A stretch of DNA of 64,000 bases from Cornus controversa. Taxonomy: Eukaryota; Streptophyta; Magnoliopsida; Cornales; Cornaceae. The stretch lies in contig CM048849.1 of the NCBI GenBank assembly GCA_026545225.1, positions 15,135,541-15,199,540 of the forward strand, given 5' to 3'. Below, piece by piece: positions 12,101 through 27,000 of the stretch. The notes under the pieces are model-generated. The model was not told the DNA's origin. It saw only the letters and a list, made by a program, of their open reading frames with translations, and searched no databases. Both the position numbers and the translations under genes were made by a program. Each line of letters starts with the position of its first letter. Positions within the stretch are counted from its first letter, which is position 1.

Positions 12101-15100
12101 AGATCGAATTGACATGCTTGTTATTTTTTTGGGACATCTAGACAGCCGAATTTGGAAAAAAGGAATGTTCAATTTTGATTATGGCACGATTTCTATAGGA
12201 ATGGGTCATTTCAAAAGAAAACAACTGAAACAAAACTAGTTTAAAATCGTTGATAGCAAGCTAATTGTTTCCTTTAGAGGTCCAGAAAGTCGAATTAGGC
12301 ACAAAGCACCATACGGTTGTTATCGTTCGTGATTTCTGCAAGGAATTGCTCTTTTCGATTCAAAACGTCTTGACCGTCGAATTTTGCATAAAGTAACGTA
12401 TAATTCTAGGTATGGCACGATTTCACAACGAATGAGACTTTTCAAATCTAAACAACTCAAACAAAACTACTTCAAAATCGTTGTTGCCATTCTCATTCCA
12501 TTTGGTGTCCCGACGGTCGATTCTAGCTCAATGCACCATACGATTGTGATCATGTCTGATTTCTGCAAAGAGTTGTTGTTTTGGATTCAGAATTACTCAA
12601 ACAAAACTGGATGATGATCGGATCGACATGCTCATCGTTTCATATAGATGTCTTGACGTTCTAATTTGACAAAAAGTAAGGTACAATTCTGATTGTGGCA
12701 CGATTTCTTTAGGAATGAGGTTTTTCAAATCAAAACAACTCAAATTAAAATAGTTTAAAATCATTGATATCGTGCTAGTTGTTTCCATTAGATGTCCAAA
12801 CGGTAGAATCTGGCACTAAACACCATGTGGATGCGGTCTTGCATGATTTTTGCAAGAACCTACTCGTTTCGAATCAGAACAAGTCAAACAAAATAGGAGG
12901 AGTCGTCGTTTCTTCTGGAAGTCTTGGCGGTCCGATTTGGCAAAAACCAACGTACGATGTTGATTATGGCAAGACTTATCTAGGAATGGGGCTTTTCGAA
13001 TCAAAACAACTCAAACAAAACTAGTTTAAAATCTTGATAGCATGCCAATTGTGTCTTTTAGATGTCTAGACAGTCGAATTTGGCACAAACCACCATACGG
13101 TTGTGATCATTCATGATTTCTACACGGAATTACTCTTTTCGATTCAGGACGTCTTGACAGTCGAATTTGGCATAAAATAACGTATAGTTCTGAGTAAGGC
13201 ACGATTTCACTAGGAATGGGACTATTCGAATCAAAACAACTCAAACAAAACTACTTCAAAATCGTTATTGCCATTCTCATTCCTTTTGGACATCCAGATG
13301 ATCGATTTTGGCACAAAGCACCATACAGCTGTGATTGTGCCTGATTTTTGCAAGGAATTCTTCTTTTCGATTCAGAACGACACAAACAAGATTGGATGAA
13401 GATCGAATCGACATGCTCGTCGTTTCTTTTGGATGTGCTGACGTAATTTCACAAAAAATATTATACGATTCAGATTGTGGCACGATTTCTCTAGGAATGG
13501 GGCTTTTCAAATAAATATAGCTTAAACAAGCCTAGCTTTAAATCGTCTTTAAATTGTTGATAGCATGCTAATTGTTTCTATCAGATGTCCAGATGGTTGA
13601 ATTTCGCACAAAGCACATTACAGTTGTGATCTTGCACAATTTCTGCAATATCTTGCTCTTTTGAAGTTCGAACGACTCAACCAGAACAAGATGAGTCATC
13701 GTTTCTTCTAGAAGTCTTGGCGTTTCGATTTGGCAAAAACCAACGTACGATGTTGATTATAACACGACTTCTCTAGGAATGGGGCTTTTCGAATCAAAAC
13801 AACTCGAACAAAACTAGTTTAAAATCGTTGATGGCATGCCAATTGTGTCTTTTAGATGTCTAGACGATCGAATTTCGAACAAACCACCATACGATTGTGA
13901 TCATTTACGATTTCTTTGTGGAATTGCTCTTTTCGATTCAGGACGCCATGACGGTCGAATTTGGCATAAAGCAACGTATATTTCTGAGTAAGGCACAATT
14001 TCACTAGGAATGAGACTTTTCGAATCAGAACAACTCAAACAAAACTAGTTCAAAATCGTTATTACCATTCTCATTCCTTTTGGACGTCCAGATGATCGAT
14101 TCTGGGACAAAGCACCATACAGTTGTGATCATGCCTGATTTTTACAAGGAATTGTTCCTTTCGATTCAGAATGACAAAAACAAGATTGGATGAAGATCGA
14201 ATCGACATGCTCGTCATTTCTTTTGGATGTGTTGACGTAATTTGGCAAAAAGCATTGTACGATTCTGATTGTGGCATAATTTCTCTGGGAGTGGGGCTTT
14301 TCAAATAAATATAGCTCAAACAAGCCTAGTTTTCAATCGTTGATAGCATGCTAATTGTTTCTATCAGACGTCCAGATGGTTGAATTTCGCACAAAGCACA
14401 TTACAGTTGTGATCTTGCACGATTTCTGTAAGGACTTGTTCTTTTGAAATCAGAACGACTCAAACAAAACAGGATGAGTCGTCATTTCTTCTAAAAGTCT
14501 TGGTGGTCCGATTTGGCAAAAACCAACGTACGATGTTGATTGTGGCACGACTTCTCTAGGAATGGGGCTTTTCGAATCAAAATAACTCGAACAAAACTAG
14601 TTTAAAATCTTGATAGCATGCCAATTGTGTCTTTTAGATGTCTAGACGGTCGAATTTGGCACAAACCACCATACAGTTGTGATCATTCATGATTTCTGCA
14701 TGGAATTGCTCTTTTCGATTCAGGACGTCTTAACGGTCGAATTTAGCATAAAGCATTTCACTAGGAATGGGACTTTTCGAATCAAAACAACTCAAACAAA
14801 ACTAGTTCAAAATCGTTGTTGCCATTCTCACTCCTTTTGGACGTCCAGATGATGGATTCTGGGACAAAGCACCATACAGTTGTGATCATGCCTGATTTTT
14901 ACAAGGAATTGTTCCTTTCGATTCAGAATGACAAAAACAAGATTGGATGAAGATCGAATCGACATGCTAGTCGTTTCTTTTGGATGTGTTGACGTAATTT
15001 GGCAAAAAGCATTGTACGATTCTGATTGTGGCACGATTTCTCTGGGAATGGGGCTTTTCAAATAAATATAGCTCAAACAAGCCTAGCTTTAAATCATTGA

Positions 15101-18100
15101 TAGCATGCTAATTGTTTCTATCAGACGTCCAGATGGTTGAATTTCGCACAAAGCACATTACAGTTGTGATCTTGCACAATTTCTGCAATGTCTTGCTCTT
15201 TTCAAGTCCGAACGACTCAACCAGAACAAGATGAGTCGTCGTTTCTTCTGGAAGTCTTGGCGTTTCGATTTGGCAAAAACTAACGTACGATGTTGATTAT
15301 AGCACGACTTCTCTAGGAATGGGGCTTTTTGAATCAAAACAACTCGAACAAAACTAGTTTAAAATCGTTGATGGCATGCCAATTGTGTCTTTTAGATGTC
15401 TTGACGGTCGAATTTCGCACAAACCACGATACGGTTGTGAGCAGTTATGATTTATGCGTGGAATTGCTCTTTTCGATTCAGGACGCCTTGACGGTCGAAT
15501 TTGGCATAAAGCAATGTATAGTTCTGAGTAAGGCACAATTTCACTAGGAATGAGACTTTTCGAATCAAAACAACTCAAAAAAAACTAGTTCAAAATCATT
15601 GTTGCCATTCTCATTCCTTTTGGACGTCCAGATGATCAATTTTGGGACAAAGCACCATACAGTTGTGATCATGCCTGATTTTTACAAGGAATTGTTCATT
15701 TCAATTTAGAATGACACAAACAAGATTGGATGAAGATCGGATCGACATGCTCGACTTTTCTTTTGGATTTGTGACGTAATTTGGCAAAAAGCATTGTACG
15801 ATTCTAATTGTGGCGCAATTTCTCCAGGAATGGGGCTTTTCAAATAAATATAGCTCAAATAAGCCTAGTTTTAAATCATTGATAGCATGCTAATTGTTTC
15901 TATCAGACGTCCAGATGGTTGAATTTTGCACAAAGCACATTACAGTTGTGATCTTGCATTATTTTTGCAAGGACTTGCTCTTTTCAAATCAGAACGACTC
16001 AAACAAAACAGGATGAAGATCGGATCAACGTGGTCGTCATTTCTTTTGGGACGTCTTGACGGTCTAATTTGGCAAAATGCAACGTATAATTCTGATTATG
16101 GCACGATTTCTCTAGGAACGGGGACTTCGAATCAAAACAAAAATAGTTTAAAATTGTTGATAGCATGCTAATTATTTCTTTTAGATGTCTAGACGGTCGA
16201 ATTTGGCACAAAGCACCATAAAGTTGTGATCTTACATGATTTCTACAAGGACTGGCTCTTCTCGAATAAGAACAAATCAAGCAAAACAGAATGAAGATCG
16301 GATTGACATGTTTGTTATTTTTTTTGGGACATCTAGACGGTCGAATTTGGGAAAAGGAACGTTCGATTTTGATCGATTTCTCTAGGAATGGGTCTTTTCG
16401 AAACAAAACAACTGAAATGAAACTAGTTTAAAATCGTTGATAACATGCTAATTGTTTCTTTTAGATGTCTCGAAAGTCAAATTAGGCACAAAGCACCATA
16501 CGGTTGTGATCGTTCATGATTTCTGCAAGGAATTGCTCTTTTCGATTCAGAACGTCTTGACAGTCGAATTTCGAATAAAGCAACGTATAATCCTGAGTAT
16601 GGCACGATTTCATAAGGAATGAGACTTTTCGAATCTAAACAACTCAATCAAAACTACTTCAAAATCATTGTTGTCATTCTCAATTCATTTGGATGTCCAC
16701 ACGGTCGATTCTGGCTCAAAGCACCAGACGGTTGTGATCATGCCTGATTTCTGCAAAGAGTTGTTCTTTTCGATTCAGAATGACTCAAACAAAATTGGAC
16801 GATGATCGGATCGACATGCTCGTCGTTTCTTATGGATGTCTTGACGGTCTAATTTGACAAAAAGCAATGTACGATTCAAATTATGGCACGATTTCTCTAG
16901 GAATGAAGTTTCTCAAATCAAAACACCTCAAATGAAACAAATTTAAAATCATTGATAGCGTGCTAGTTGTTTCTATTAGATGTCCAGGCGGTAGAATCTG
17001 GCACTAAACACCATGCGGTTTCGGTCTTGCACGATTTTCGCATGAACTTGCTCGTTTTGAATCAGAACAAGTCAAACAAAATAGGATGAGTCGTCGTTTC
17101 TTCTGGAAGTCTAGGCGGTTCGATTTGGCAAAAACTAACGTACGATGTTGATTATAGCACGACTTCTCTTGGAATGGAGCTTTTCAAATCAAAACAACTC
17201 GAACAAAACTAGTTTAAAATCGTTGATAGCATGCCAATTGTGTCTTTTAGATGTCTAGACGGTCGAATTTCACACAAACCACCATACGGTTGTGATCATT
17301 TATGATTTTTGTGTGAAATTGCTCTTTTCGATTCAGGACGTCTTGACAGTCGAATTTGGCATAAAGCAACGTATAGTTCTAAGTAAGGCACAATTTCACT
17401 AGGAATGGGACTTTTCGAATCAAAACAACTCAAACAAAACTAGTTCAAAATCATTATTGTCATTCTCATTCCTTTTGGACGTCCAGATGATCAATTCTGA
17501 GACAAAGCACCATACAGTTGTGATCATGCCTGATTTTTACAAGGAATTGTTCCTTTCAATTCAGAACGACCCAAACAAGATTGGATGATGATCAGATCGA
17601 CATTCTCGTCGTTTCTTTTGGATGTGTTGACGTAATTTGGCAAAAAGCATTGTACGATTCTGATTGTGGCATAATTTCTCTGGGAGTGGGGCTTTTCAAA
17701 TAAATATAGCTCAAACAAGCCTAGTTTTAAATCGTTGATAGCATGCTAATTGTTTCTATCAGACGTCCAGATGGTTGAATTTCGCACAAAGCACATTACA
17801 GTTGTGATCTTGCACGATTTCTGTAAGGACTTGTTCTTTTGAAATCAGAACGACTCAAACAAAACAGGATGAGTCGTCATTTCTTCTAGAAGTCTGGGTG
17901 GTCTGCTTTGGCAAAACCAACGTTCGATGTTGATTATGGCACGACTTCTCTAGGAATGGGACTTTTCGAATCAAAATAACTCGAACAAAACTAGTTTAAA
18001 ATCGTTGAAAGCATGCTAATTGTCTCTTTTAGATGTCTAGATGGTCGAATTTGGCACAAACCACCATACAGTTGTGATCATTCATAATTTCTGCATGAAA

Positions 18101-21057
18101 TTGCTCTTTTCGATTCAGGACGTCTTGACGGTCGAATTTAGCATAAAGCAACGTATAGCTCTGAGTAAGGCACGATTTCACTAGGAATGAGACTTCTCAA
18201 ATCAAAACAACTCAAACAAAACTAGTTCAAAATCGCTGTTGCCTTTCTCATTCCTTTTGGACGTCCAAATGATCGATTCTGGCACAAAACACCATACAGT
18301 TGTGATCATACGTGAGTTTTACAAGGAATTGTTCCTTTTGATTCTGAACGACACAAACAAGATTAGATGAAGATTGGATCGACATGCTTGTCGTTTCTTT
18401 TGGATGTGTTGACGTAATTTGGCAAAAAACATTGTATTATTCTGATTGTGGTGCGATTTCTCCAGGAATGGGGCTTTTCAAATAAATATGGCTCAAACAA
18501 GTCTAGTTTTAAATCATTTATAGCACTCTAATAGTTTCTATCAGACGTCTAGATGGTTGAATTTCGCACACAGCACATTACAGTTGTGATCTTGCACAAT
18601 TTCTGTAAGGACTTGCTCTTTTCAAATCAGAGCGACTCAAACAAAACGGGATGAAGATCGGATCAACGTGGTCGTCGTTTCTTTTGGGATGTCTTGACTG
18701 TCTAATTTGGCAAAACGCAACGTACAATTCTAATTATGGCACGATTTCTCTAGGAACGGGGATTTCGAATCAAAACAACTCAAACAAAACTAGTTTAAAA
18801 TTATTCATAGCATGCTAATTATTTCTTTTAGATGTCCAGACGGTCGAATTTGGCACAAAGCACCATACAGTTCTGATCTTGCACGATTTTTGCAAAGACT
18901 TGCTCTTTTCGAATAAGAACAAATCAAGCAAAAGAGGATGAAGATCAGATTGACATGCTTGTTATTTTTTTTCGGACATCTAGACAGTCAAATTTGGAAA
19001 AAAGGAACGTTCGATTCTGATTATGGCACGATTTCTCTAGGAATGGGTCTTTGCGAAACAAAACAACTGAAACGAAACTAGTTTAAAATCATTGATAGCA
19101 TGCTAATTGTTTCTTTTAGATGTCCAGAAAGTCGAATTAGGCACAAAGCACCATACGGTTGTGATCGTTCATGATTTCTGCAAGGAATTGCTCTTTTTGA
19201 TTTAGAACGTCTTGACGGTCGAATTTCGCATAAAGCAACATATAATTCTGAGTATGGCATGATTTCACAAGCAATGAGACTTTTCGAATCTAAACAACTC
19301 AAACAAAACTACTTCAAAATCGTTGTTGTCATTCTCATTTCATTTGGATGTCCAGACGGTCGATTCTGGCTCAAAGCACCATACGGTTTTGATCATGCCT
19401 GATTTCTGCAAAGAGTTATTCTTTTTGATTCAGAATGACTCAAACAAAACTGGATGATCGTCAGATCGACGTGCTCGTCGTTTCTTATGGACGTCTTGAC
19501 GGTCTAATTTGACAAAAATCATTGTACGATTCTGATTATGGCACGATTTCTCTAGAAATAAGGTTTTTCAAATCAAAACAACTCAAATGAAACAAGTTTA
19601 AAATCATTGATAGCGTGCTAGTTGCTTCTATTAGATGTCCAGGCAGTAGAATCTGGCACTAAATACCCTGTGGTTGCGGGTTGCACGATTTCCGTATGAA
19701 CTTGCTCGTTTTGAATCAAAACAAGTCAAACAAAATAAGATGAGTCGTCGTTTCTTCTGGAAGTCTTGGCGGTCCGATTTGGCAAAAATCAACGTACGCC
19801 GTTGATTATGGCTCAACTTCTCTTGGAATAGGACTTTTCGAATCAAAACAACTCGAACAAAACTAGTTTAAAATAGTTGATAACATGCCAATTGTGTCTT
19901 TTAATTGTCTAAACGGTCGAATTTAGCACAAACCACCATACGGTTGTGATCATTCATGATTTCTACATGGAATTGCTTTTTTCGATTTAGGACATCTTGA
20001 CGGTCGAATTTGGTATAAAGCAACGTATAGTTCTGAGTAAGGCACGATTTCACTAGGAATTGGACTTTTTGAATCCAAACAACTCAAACAAAACTAGTTC
20101 AAAACCGTTGTTGCCATTCTCATTCCTTTTGGACGTCCAGATGATCGATTCTAACACAAAGCACCATACAGTTGTGATCATGCCTGATTTTTACAAGGAA
20201 TTGTTCCTTTCGATTCAGAACGACACAAACAAGATTGGATGAAGGTCGGATCGACATGCTCGTCATTTCTTTTGGATGTGTTGATGTAATTTGGCAAAAA
20301 GCATTGTACAATTCTGATTGTGGCGCGATTTCTCCAGGAATAGGGCTTTTCAAATAAATATAGCTCAAACAAGCCTAGTTTTAAATCGTTGATAGCATGC
20401 AAATTGTTTCTATCAGATGTCCAGATGATTGAATTTCGCACAAAACACATTACAGTTGTGATCTTGCACGATTTCTGCAAGGACTTGCTCTTTTCAAATC
20501 AGAACAACTCAAACAAAATAGGATGAGTCGTCGTTTCTTTTGGAAGTCTTGGTAGTCCGATTTGGCAAAAACCAACATACGATGTTGATTACGGCACGAC
20601 TTCTCTAAGAATGGGGCTTTTCGAATCAAAACAACTCGAACAAAACTAGTTTAAAATCTTGATAGCATGCCAATTATGTCTTTTAGATGTCTAGACGTTC
20701 GAATTTGGCACAAACCACCATACGGTTGTGATCATTCATGATTTCTGCATAGAATTGCACTTTTCGATTCAGGACGTCTTGACGGTTGAAATTGGCATAA
20801 AGTAACGTATAGTTCTGAGTAAGGCACGATTTCACTAGGAATGGGACTTTTTGAATCAAAACAACTCAAACAAAACTAGTTCAAAACCGTTGTTGCCATT
20901 CTCATTCCTTTTGGACGTCCAGATGATCGATTCTGGCACAAAGCACCATACAGTTGTGATCATGCCTGATTTTTACAAGGAATTGTTCCTTTCGATTCAG
21001 AACGACACAAACAAGATTGGATGGACATGCTCGTCGTTTCTTTTAGATGTGTTGACG
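6104..21057. repeat. Satellite 1, higher-order array, main block
   Basis: Continuation of the ~287-bp dimeric satellite. The marker for the shortened half-unit ('gattcaggacgtcttgac' and variants) recurs near 7830, 8620, 10491, 11273, 13145, 13937, 14717, 15475, 17331, 18115, 19990 and 20768. Most spacings alternate ~0.78 and ~1.87 kb, which is the 2.66-kb higher-order repeat. The exception is 13145-15475, where three short spacings follow one another. Representative full monomers are 9201-9343 and 9344-9487. No gene is supported here: the 60-135-codon open frames recur copy after copy, overlap in different frames on the same strand and match no known domain. Confidence 0.93.
13145..15475. repeat. 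Local expansion of the ~0.78-kb block inside the higher-order array
   Basis: Marker spacings of 792, 780 and 758 bp occur consecutively where the rest of the array has one such spacing per 2.66 kb. Blocks at ~13.67 kb and ~15.20 kb share private changes ('ccagaacaagatgagtc', 'gtcttggcgtttcgattt'), consistent with duplication of a ~1.54-kb, two-block piece. The 758-bp block is short because about 28 bp around the 'gtatagttctgagtaagg' stretch is missing near 14755. Confidence 0.75.
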
Positions 21058-24000
21058 TGTCCAGACGGTAGAATCTAGCACCAAACACCATACGGTTGTG
21101 ATCTTTCACGATCTCTATAAGGACTTGCTCTTTTCGAATCAGAATGACTCAAACAAAACAAGATGAAGATCGGATCGACATGGTCGTCGTTTCTTTTGGT
21201 CGTCTTCACGGTCTAATTTGCCAAAAAGTAACGTACGATTTCTGATTATGGCACGACTTCTCTAGGAATGGGGTTTTTCGAATAAAAATAACCTAAATGA
21301 AACTAGTTTAAAATGAATGATACCATGCTAATTGTTTCTTTTAGATGTCCAAGCGGTCAAATTTTGCATAAAGCACCAAACGTTTGTAATCATTCTTGAT
21401 TTCTGCAAAGAATTGCTCTTTTCGATTTTAGGACGTCTTGACGGTCAAATTTGGCATAAAGAAACGTAAAATTCTATGTGTGGCATTGCTTTCACTAGGA
21501 ATGGGCCTTTTGAAATCTAAACAACTCAAACAAAATTAGTTCAAAATCGTTGTTGACATTCTCATTTCTTTCAGACATCTAAACGGTCGATTCTGTCACA
21601 AAGCACCACACAGTTGAGATCATGCCAAATTTTTGCAAGGAATTATTCTTTTCGATTCAAAATGACTCAAACAAATCTAGATAAGGATCGGATTGACATG
21701 CTCCTCATTTCTTTTGGACATCTTGACGTTTAATTTGGCAAAAAGCAATGTACGATTTTGATTATGGCACGATTTCTCTAGGAATTGGGCTTTTCAAATC
21801 AAAACAACTCCAATGAAACTAGTTTAAAATCATTGATTGTATGCTAATTATTTCTATTAGATATCCAGATGGTCGAACTTGGCACAAAGCACCATACGAT
21901 TGTGATCTTGCATGATTTCTGCAAGGACTTGCTCTTTTCAACTCAAAACGACTCCAAAAAAAATGGAATGAGGATCGGATCGACATGGTCGTCATTTCTT
22001 TTGGACGTCTTGACGGTCTAATTTGGAAAAAAGTAACGTACGATTCTGATTATGCCACGACTTCTCAAGGAATGAGACTTTTCAAATCAAAACAATTCAA
22101 ATGAAACTAGTTTAAAATCAATAATAGAATGCTAATTGTTTCTTCTAGTTGTCCAGACGGTTGAATTTGGCACAAAGCACCATAAGGTCGCGATCATTCA
22201 TGAATTCTGTAAGGAATTACTCTTTTCAATTCAGGACGGTTGAATTTCGCATAAAGCAACGTATAATTCTAAGTAACGAACGATTTCACTAGGAATGGAA
22301 TTTTTCGAATCAAAACAACTCAAATGAAATTAGTTCAAAATCGTTGTTACCATTCTCATTTCTTTTGCACGTCTTGGCGGTTTAATTTGGTAAAAAGTAA
22401 TGTACGATTCTGATTATGGCATGATTACTCTTGGAATGGGGCTTTCCAAATCAAAACAACTTAAACGAAACAAATTTTAAATCATTGATAGCATGCTAAT
22501 TGTTTCTATTATATGTCCAGATGGTCGAATTTGGCACAAGGCACCATACGGTTGTGACAATGCACGATTTCTGTAAGGACTTGCTCTTTTTGAATCAGAA
22601 TGACTCAAACAAAATAGGATGAAGTTTAGATTGACATGCTCATTTTTTCTTTTGGACATCTTGACGGTCTAATTTCTCAAAAAGGAACGTTCGATTCTGA
22701 TTATAGCACAAAGCACCATACGATTGTGATAATGCCTGATTTCTGCAAGGAATTATTTTTTTCAATTTAGAACGAATCAAACAAAACTGGAAGAATATCG
22801 GATTGACATGCTCGTCGTTTCTTTTGGACGTCTTGACAATCTAATTTTGCAAAAAGCAATGTACGATTCTGATTATGGCATGATTTCTCTAGGAATGGGA
22901 CTTTTTGAAACCAAAACAACTCAAACGAAACTAGTTTAAAATCGTTGATAGTGTGCTAATTATTTCTATTAGATGTCCAGACGGTAGAATCTGGCACCGA
23001 ACACCATTCGGTTGTGATCTTGCACTATTTCTGCAAGGACTTGCTCTTTTCGAATCAGAATGACTCAAACAAAATAAGATGAAGATCGGATCAACATGGT
23101 CGTCGTTTCTTTTGGACGCCTTGACGAACTAATTTGCCAAAATGCAACGTATGCTTCTGATTATGGCACAACTTCTCTAGGATTGGGGCTTTTCAAATCA
23201 AAACAACTCAAACGAAGCTAGTTTAAAATCGTTGATAGCAAGCTAATTATTTATTTTAGATGTCCAGAGGGTCAAATTTTGCACAAAGTACCATACGATT
23301 GTGATCTTGCACGATTTTTGTAATGACTTGCTCTTTTTGAATCAAAACGACACAAATAAAATAGAATGAAGATCGGACCGACATGGTTATCGTTTTTTTG
23401 GACGTGTTGATGGTCTAATTTCGTAAAAAGCAACGTATGATTCTGATTATCGCACAAAGTACGATACAGTGTTGATCATACCTAATTTCTGCACGGAATT
23501 GTTCTTTTCGATTCAGAACCATTAAAAAATAGAATTGGATGAAGATGGGATCGACATGCTCGTCATTTCTTTCAGACGTCATGACGGTCTAATTTGGCAC
23601 TTAGCAAAGTACGATTCTGATTCTGGCACGATTTCACTAGGAATGTGGCTTTTCAAATCAAAACAACTCAAATGAAACTAGTTTAAAATCGTTGATGGTG
23701 TGGTAATTGTTTCTATTAGATGTCCAGACGGTAGAATCTGGCACAAAACACCATACAGTGGTGATCTTGCACAATTTCTGCAAAGACTTGCACTTTTCGA
23801 ATCAGAACGACTCAAACAAAATAGTATGAAGATCGGATCGACGTGGTTGTCATTTCTTTTGGACGTCATGACGGTCTAATTTGGCAAAAAGCAACGTACG
23901 ATTTCTGATTATGGCACGACTTTTCTAGGAATGAGGCTTTTCAAATAAAAACAACCCAAACAAAACTAGTTTAAAATGAATGATACCATGCTAATTGTTT

Positions 24001-27000
24001 CTTTTAGATGTCCAGACGGTCGAATTTTGCACAAATCACCAAACGTTTGTGATCATTCCTAATTTCTGCAAAGAATTGCTCTTTTCAATTTTAGGACGTC
24101 TTGACGGTCGAATTTGGCATAAAGAAACGTAAAATTCTATGTATGGCATGATTTTCACTAGGAATGGGCCTTTCGAAACCTAAACAACTCAAACAAAACT
24201 AGTTCCAAATCGTTGTTAACATTCTCATTTCTTTTGGACATCTAAACGGTCGATTCTGGCACAAAGCACCACATGATTGAGATCACACCTGATTTCTGCA
24301 AGGAATTATTCGTTTTGATTCAGAACGACTCAAACAAAATTGGATAAAGATCGGATCGACATGCTCATCATTTCTTTTGGACATTTTGACGGTTTAATTT
24401 GGCAAAAAGCAATGTACGATTCTGATTATGGCACGATTTCTCTAGGAATGGGGCTTTCAAATCAAAACAACTCCAATAAAACTAGTTTAAAATCATTGAT
24501 TGCATGCTAATTGTTTCTATTAGATGTCCAGATGGTCAAACTTGGCACAAAGCACCATACGGTTGTGATCTTGTATGATTTCTGCAAGGACTTGCTCTTT
24601 ACAAATTAGAACGACTCAAACAAAAATGGAATGAAGATCGGATCGACATGGTCGTCGTTTCTTTTGGATGTCTTGACGGTCTAATTTGGCAAAAAACAAC
24701 GTACGATTCTGATTATGCCACGACTTCTCAAGGAATGAGACTTTTTAAATCAAAACAACTCAAATGAAACTAGTTTAAAATCGTTGATAGAATGCTAATT
24801 GTTTCTTCTAGATGTCCAGACGGGCCGAATTTTGCACAAAGCACCATAAGGTTGCGATCATTCATGATTTCTATAAGGAATTACTCTTTTCAATTCAGGA
24901 CAGTTGAATTTCGCATAAAGCAACGTATAATTCTGAGTGACGAACGATTTCACTAGGAATGGGATTTTTCGAATCAAAACAACTCAAACGAAATTAGTTA
25001 AAAATCGTTGTTGTCATTCTCATTTCTTTTGCACGTCTTGATGGTTTAATTTGAGAAAAAGCAATGTACGATTCTGATTATGGCACGATTACTCTTGGAA
25101 TGGGGCTTTTCAAATCAAAACAACTTAAACGAAACAAATTTAAAATCGTTGATAGCATGCTAATTGTTTCTATTATATGTCCAGCTGGCGAATTTGGCAC
25201 AAAGCACCATACAGTTGTGACCATGCATGATTTTTGTAAGGACTTGCTCTTTTTGAATCAGAATGACTCAAATGAAAGTGGATGAAGTTCAGATTGACAT
25301 ACTCGTTGTTTCTTTTGGACATCTTGACAGTCTAATTTTGCAAAAAGTAACGTATGATTCTGATTATGACACAACTTCTCTAGGAATGGGGCTTTTTGAA
25401 TCAAAACGACTCAAACGAAACTAGTTTAAAATCGTTGATATAATGCTAATTGTTTCTTCTAGATGTCCAGACAGTCGAATTTGGCACAAAGCACCGTGAG
25501 GTTGCGATCATTCATAATTTCTGTAAGGAATTACTCTTTTCAATTCAGGACGGTTGAATTTCGCATAAAGCAACGTAAAATTCTGAGTAACGAACGATTT
25601 CACTAGGAATGGGATTTTTCGAATCAAAACAACTCAAACGAAATTAGTTAAAAATCGTTGTTACCATTCTCATTTCTTTTGCACGTCTTGACGGTTTAAT
25701 TTGGCAAAAGCAATGTACGATTCTAATTATGGCATGATTACTCTTGGAATGGGGCTTTTCAAATCAAAACAACTTAAACAAAACAAATTTAAAATCGTTG
25801 ATAGTATGCTAATTGTTTCTATTATATGTCCAAATGATCGAATTTGGCATAAAGCACCACACGGTTGTGACCATGCACGATTTCTGTAAGGACTTGCTCT
25901 CTTTGAATCAGAATGACTCAAAAGAAACAGGATGAAGTTCAGATTGACATGCTCGTTGTTTGTTTTGGACATCTTGACGGTCTAAGTTCGGAAAAAGGAA
26001 CGTTCGATTCTGATTATGGCACAAAGCACCATACGGTTGTGATAATGCTTGATTTCTGCAAGGAATTATTTTTTTCAATTCAGAACGAATCAAACAAAAC
26101 TGGAAGAATATCGAATCGACATGCTCGTCATTTCTTTTGGACATCTTGAAAATCTAATTTTGCAAAAAGTAATGTACGAGTCTGATTATGGCCTGATTTC
26201 TCTAGGAATTGGGCTTTTTGAAATTAAAACAACAAACGAAATTAGTTTAAAATCATTGATAGTGTACTAATTGTTTCTATTAGATGTCCAGACGGTAGAA
26301 TCTGGCACCAAACACCATACGGTTGTGATCTTTCACAATTTCTACAAGGACTTGCACTTTTTGAATCAGAATAAATTAAACAAAATAAGATAAAGATCGG
26401 ATCGACATGGTTGTCGTTTCTTTTAGACGTCTTGATGGTTTAATTTGCCAAAAAGCAACATACGATTTTTGATTATGGCACGACTTCTCTAGGAATGGGG
26501 CTTTTCGAATAAAAACAACCCAAACGAAACTAGTATAATATGAATGATACCATGCTAATTGTTTCTTTTAAAAGTCCAGACGGTCGAATTTTGCACAAAG
26601 CACCAAACGTTTGTGATCATTCTTGATTTCTACAAAGAATTGCTCTTTTCAATTTTAGGACGTATTGATGGTCGAATTTGGCATAAAGAAATGTAAAATT
26701 CTATGTATGGCACGGTTTTCACTACGAATGGGCCTTTTGAAATCTAAACAACTCAAACAAAACTAGTTCAAAATCGTTGCTGACATTCTCATTTCTTTTG
26801 GACATCTAAACGGTAGATTCTGGCACAAAGCACCACACGGTTGAGATCATGCCTGATTTCTGCAAGGAATTATTCTTTTTGATTCAAAACGACTCAAAGA
26901 AAACTGGATAAGGATCGGATCGACATGCTCATCATTTCTTTTGGACATCTTGACGGTTTAATTTGGCAAAAAGCAATGTATGATTCTGATTATGGCATGA

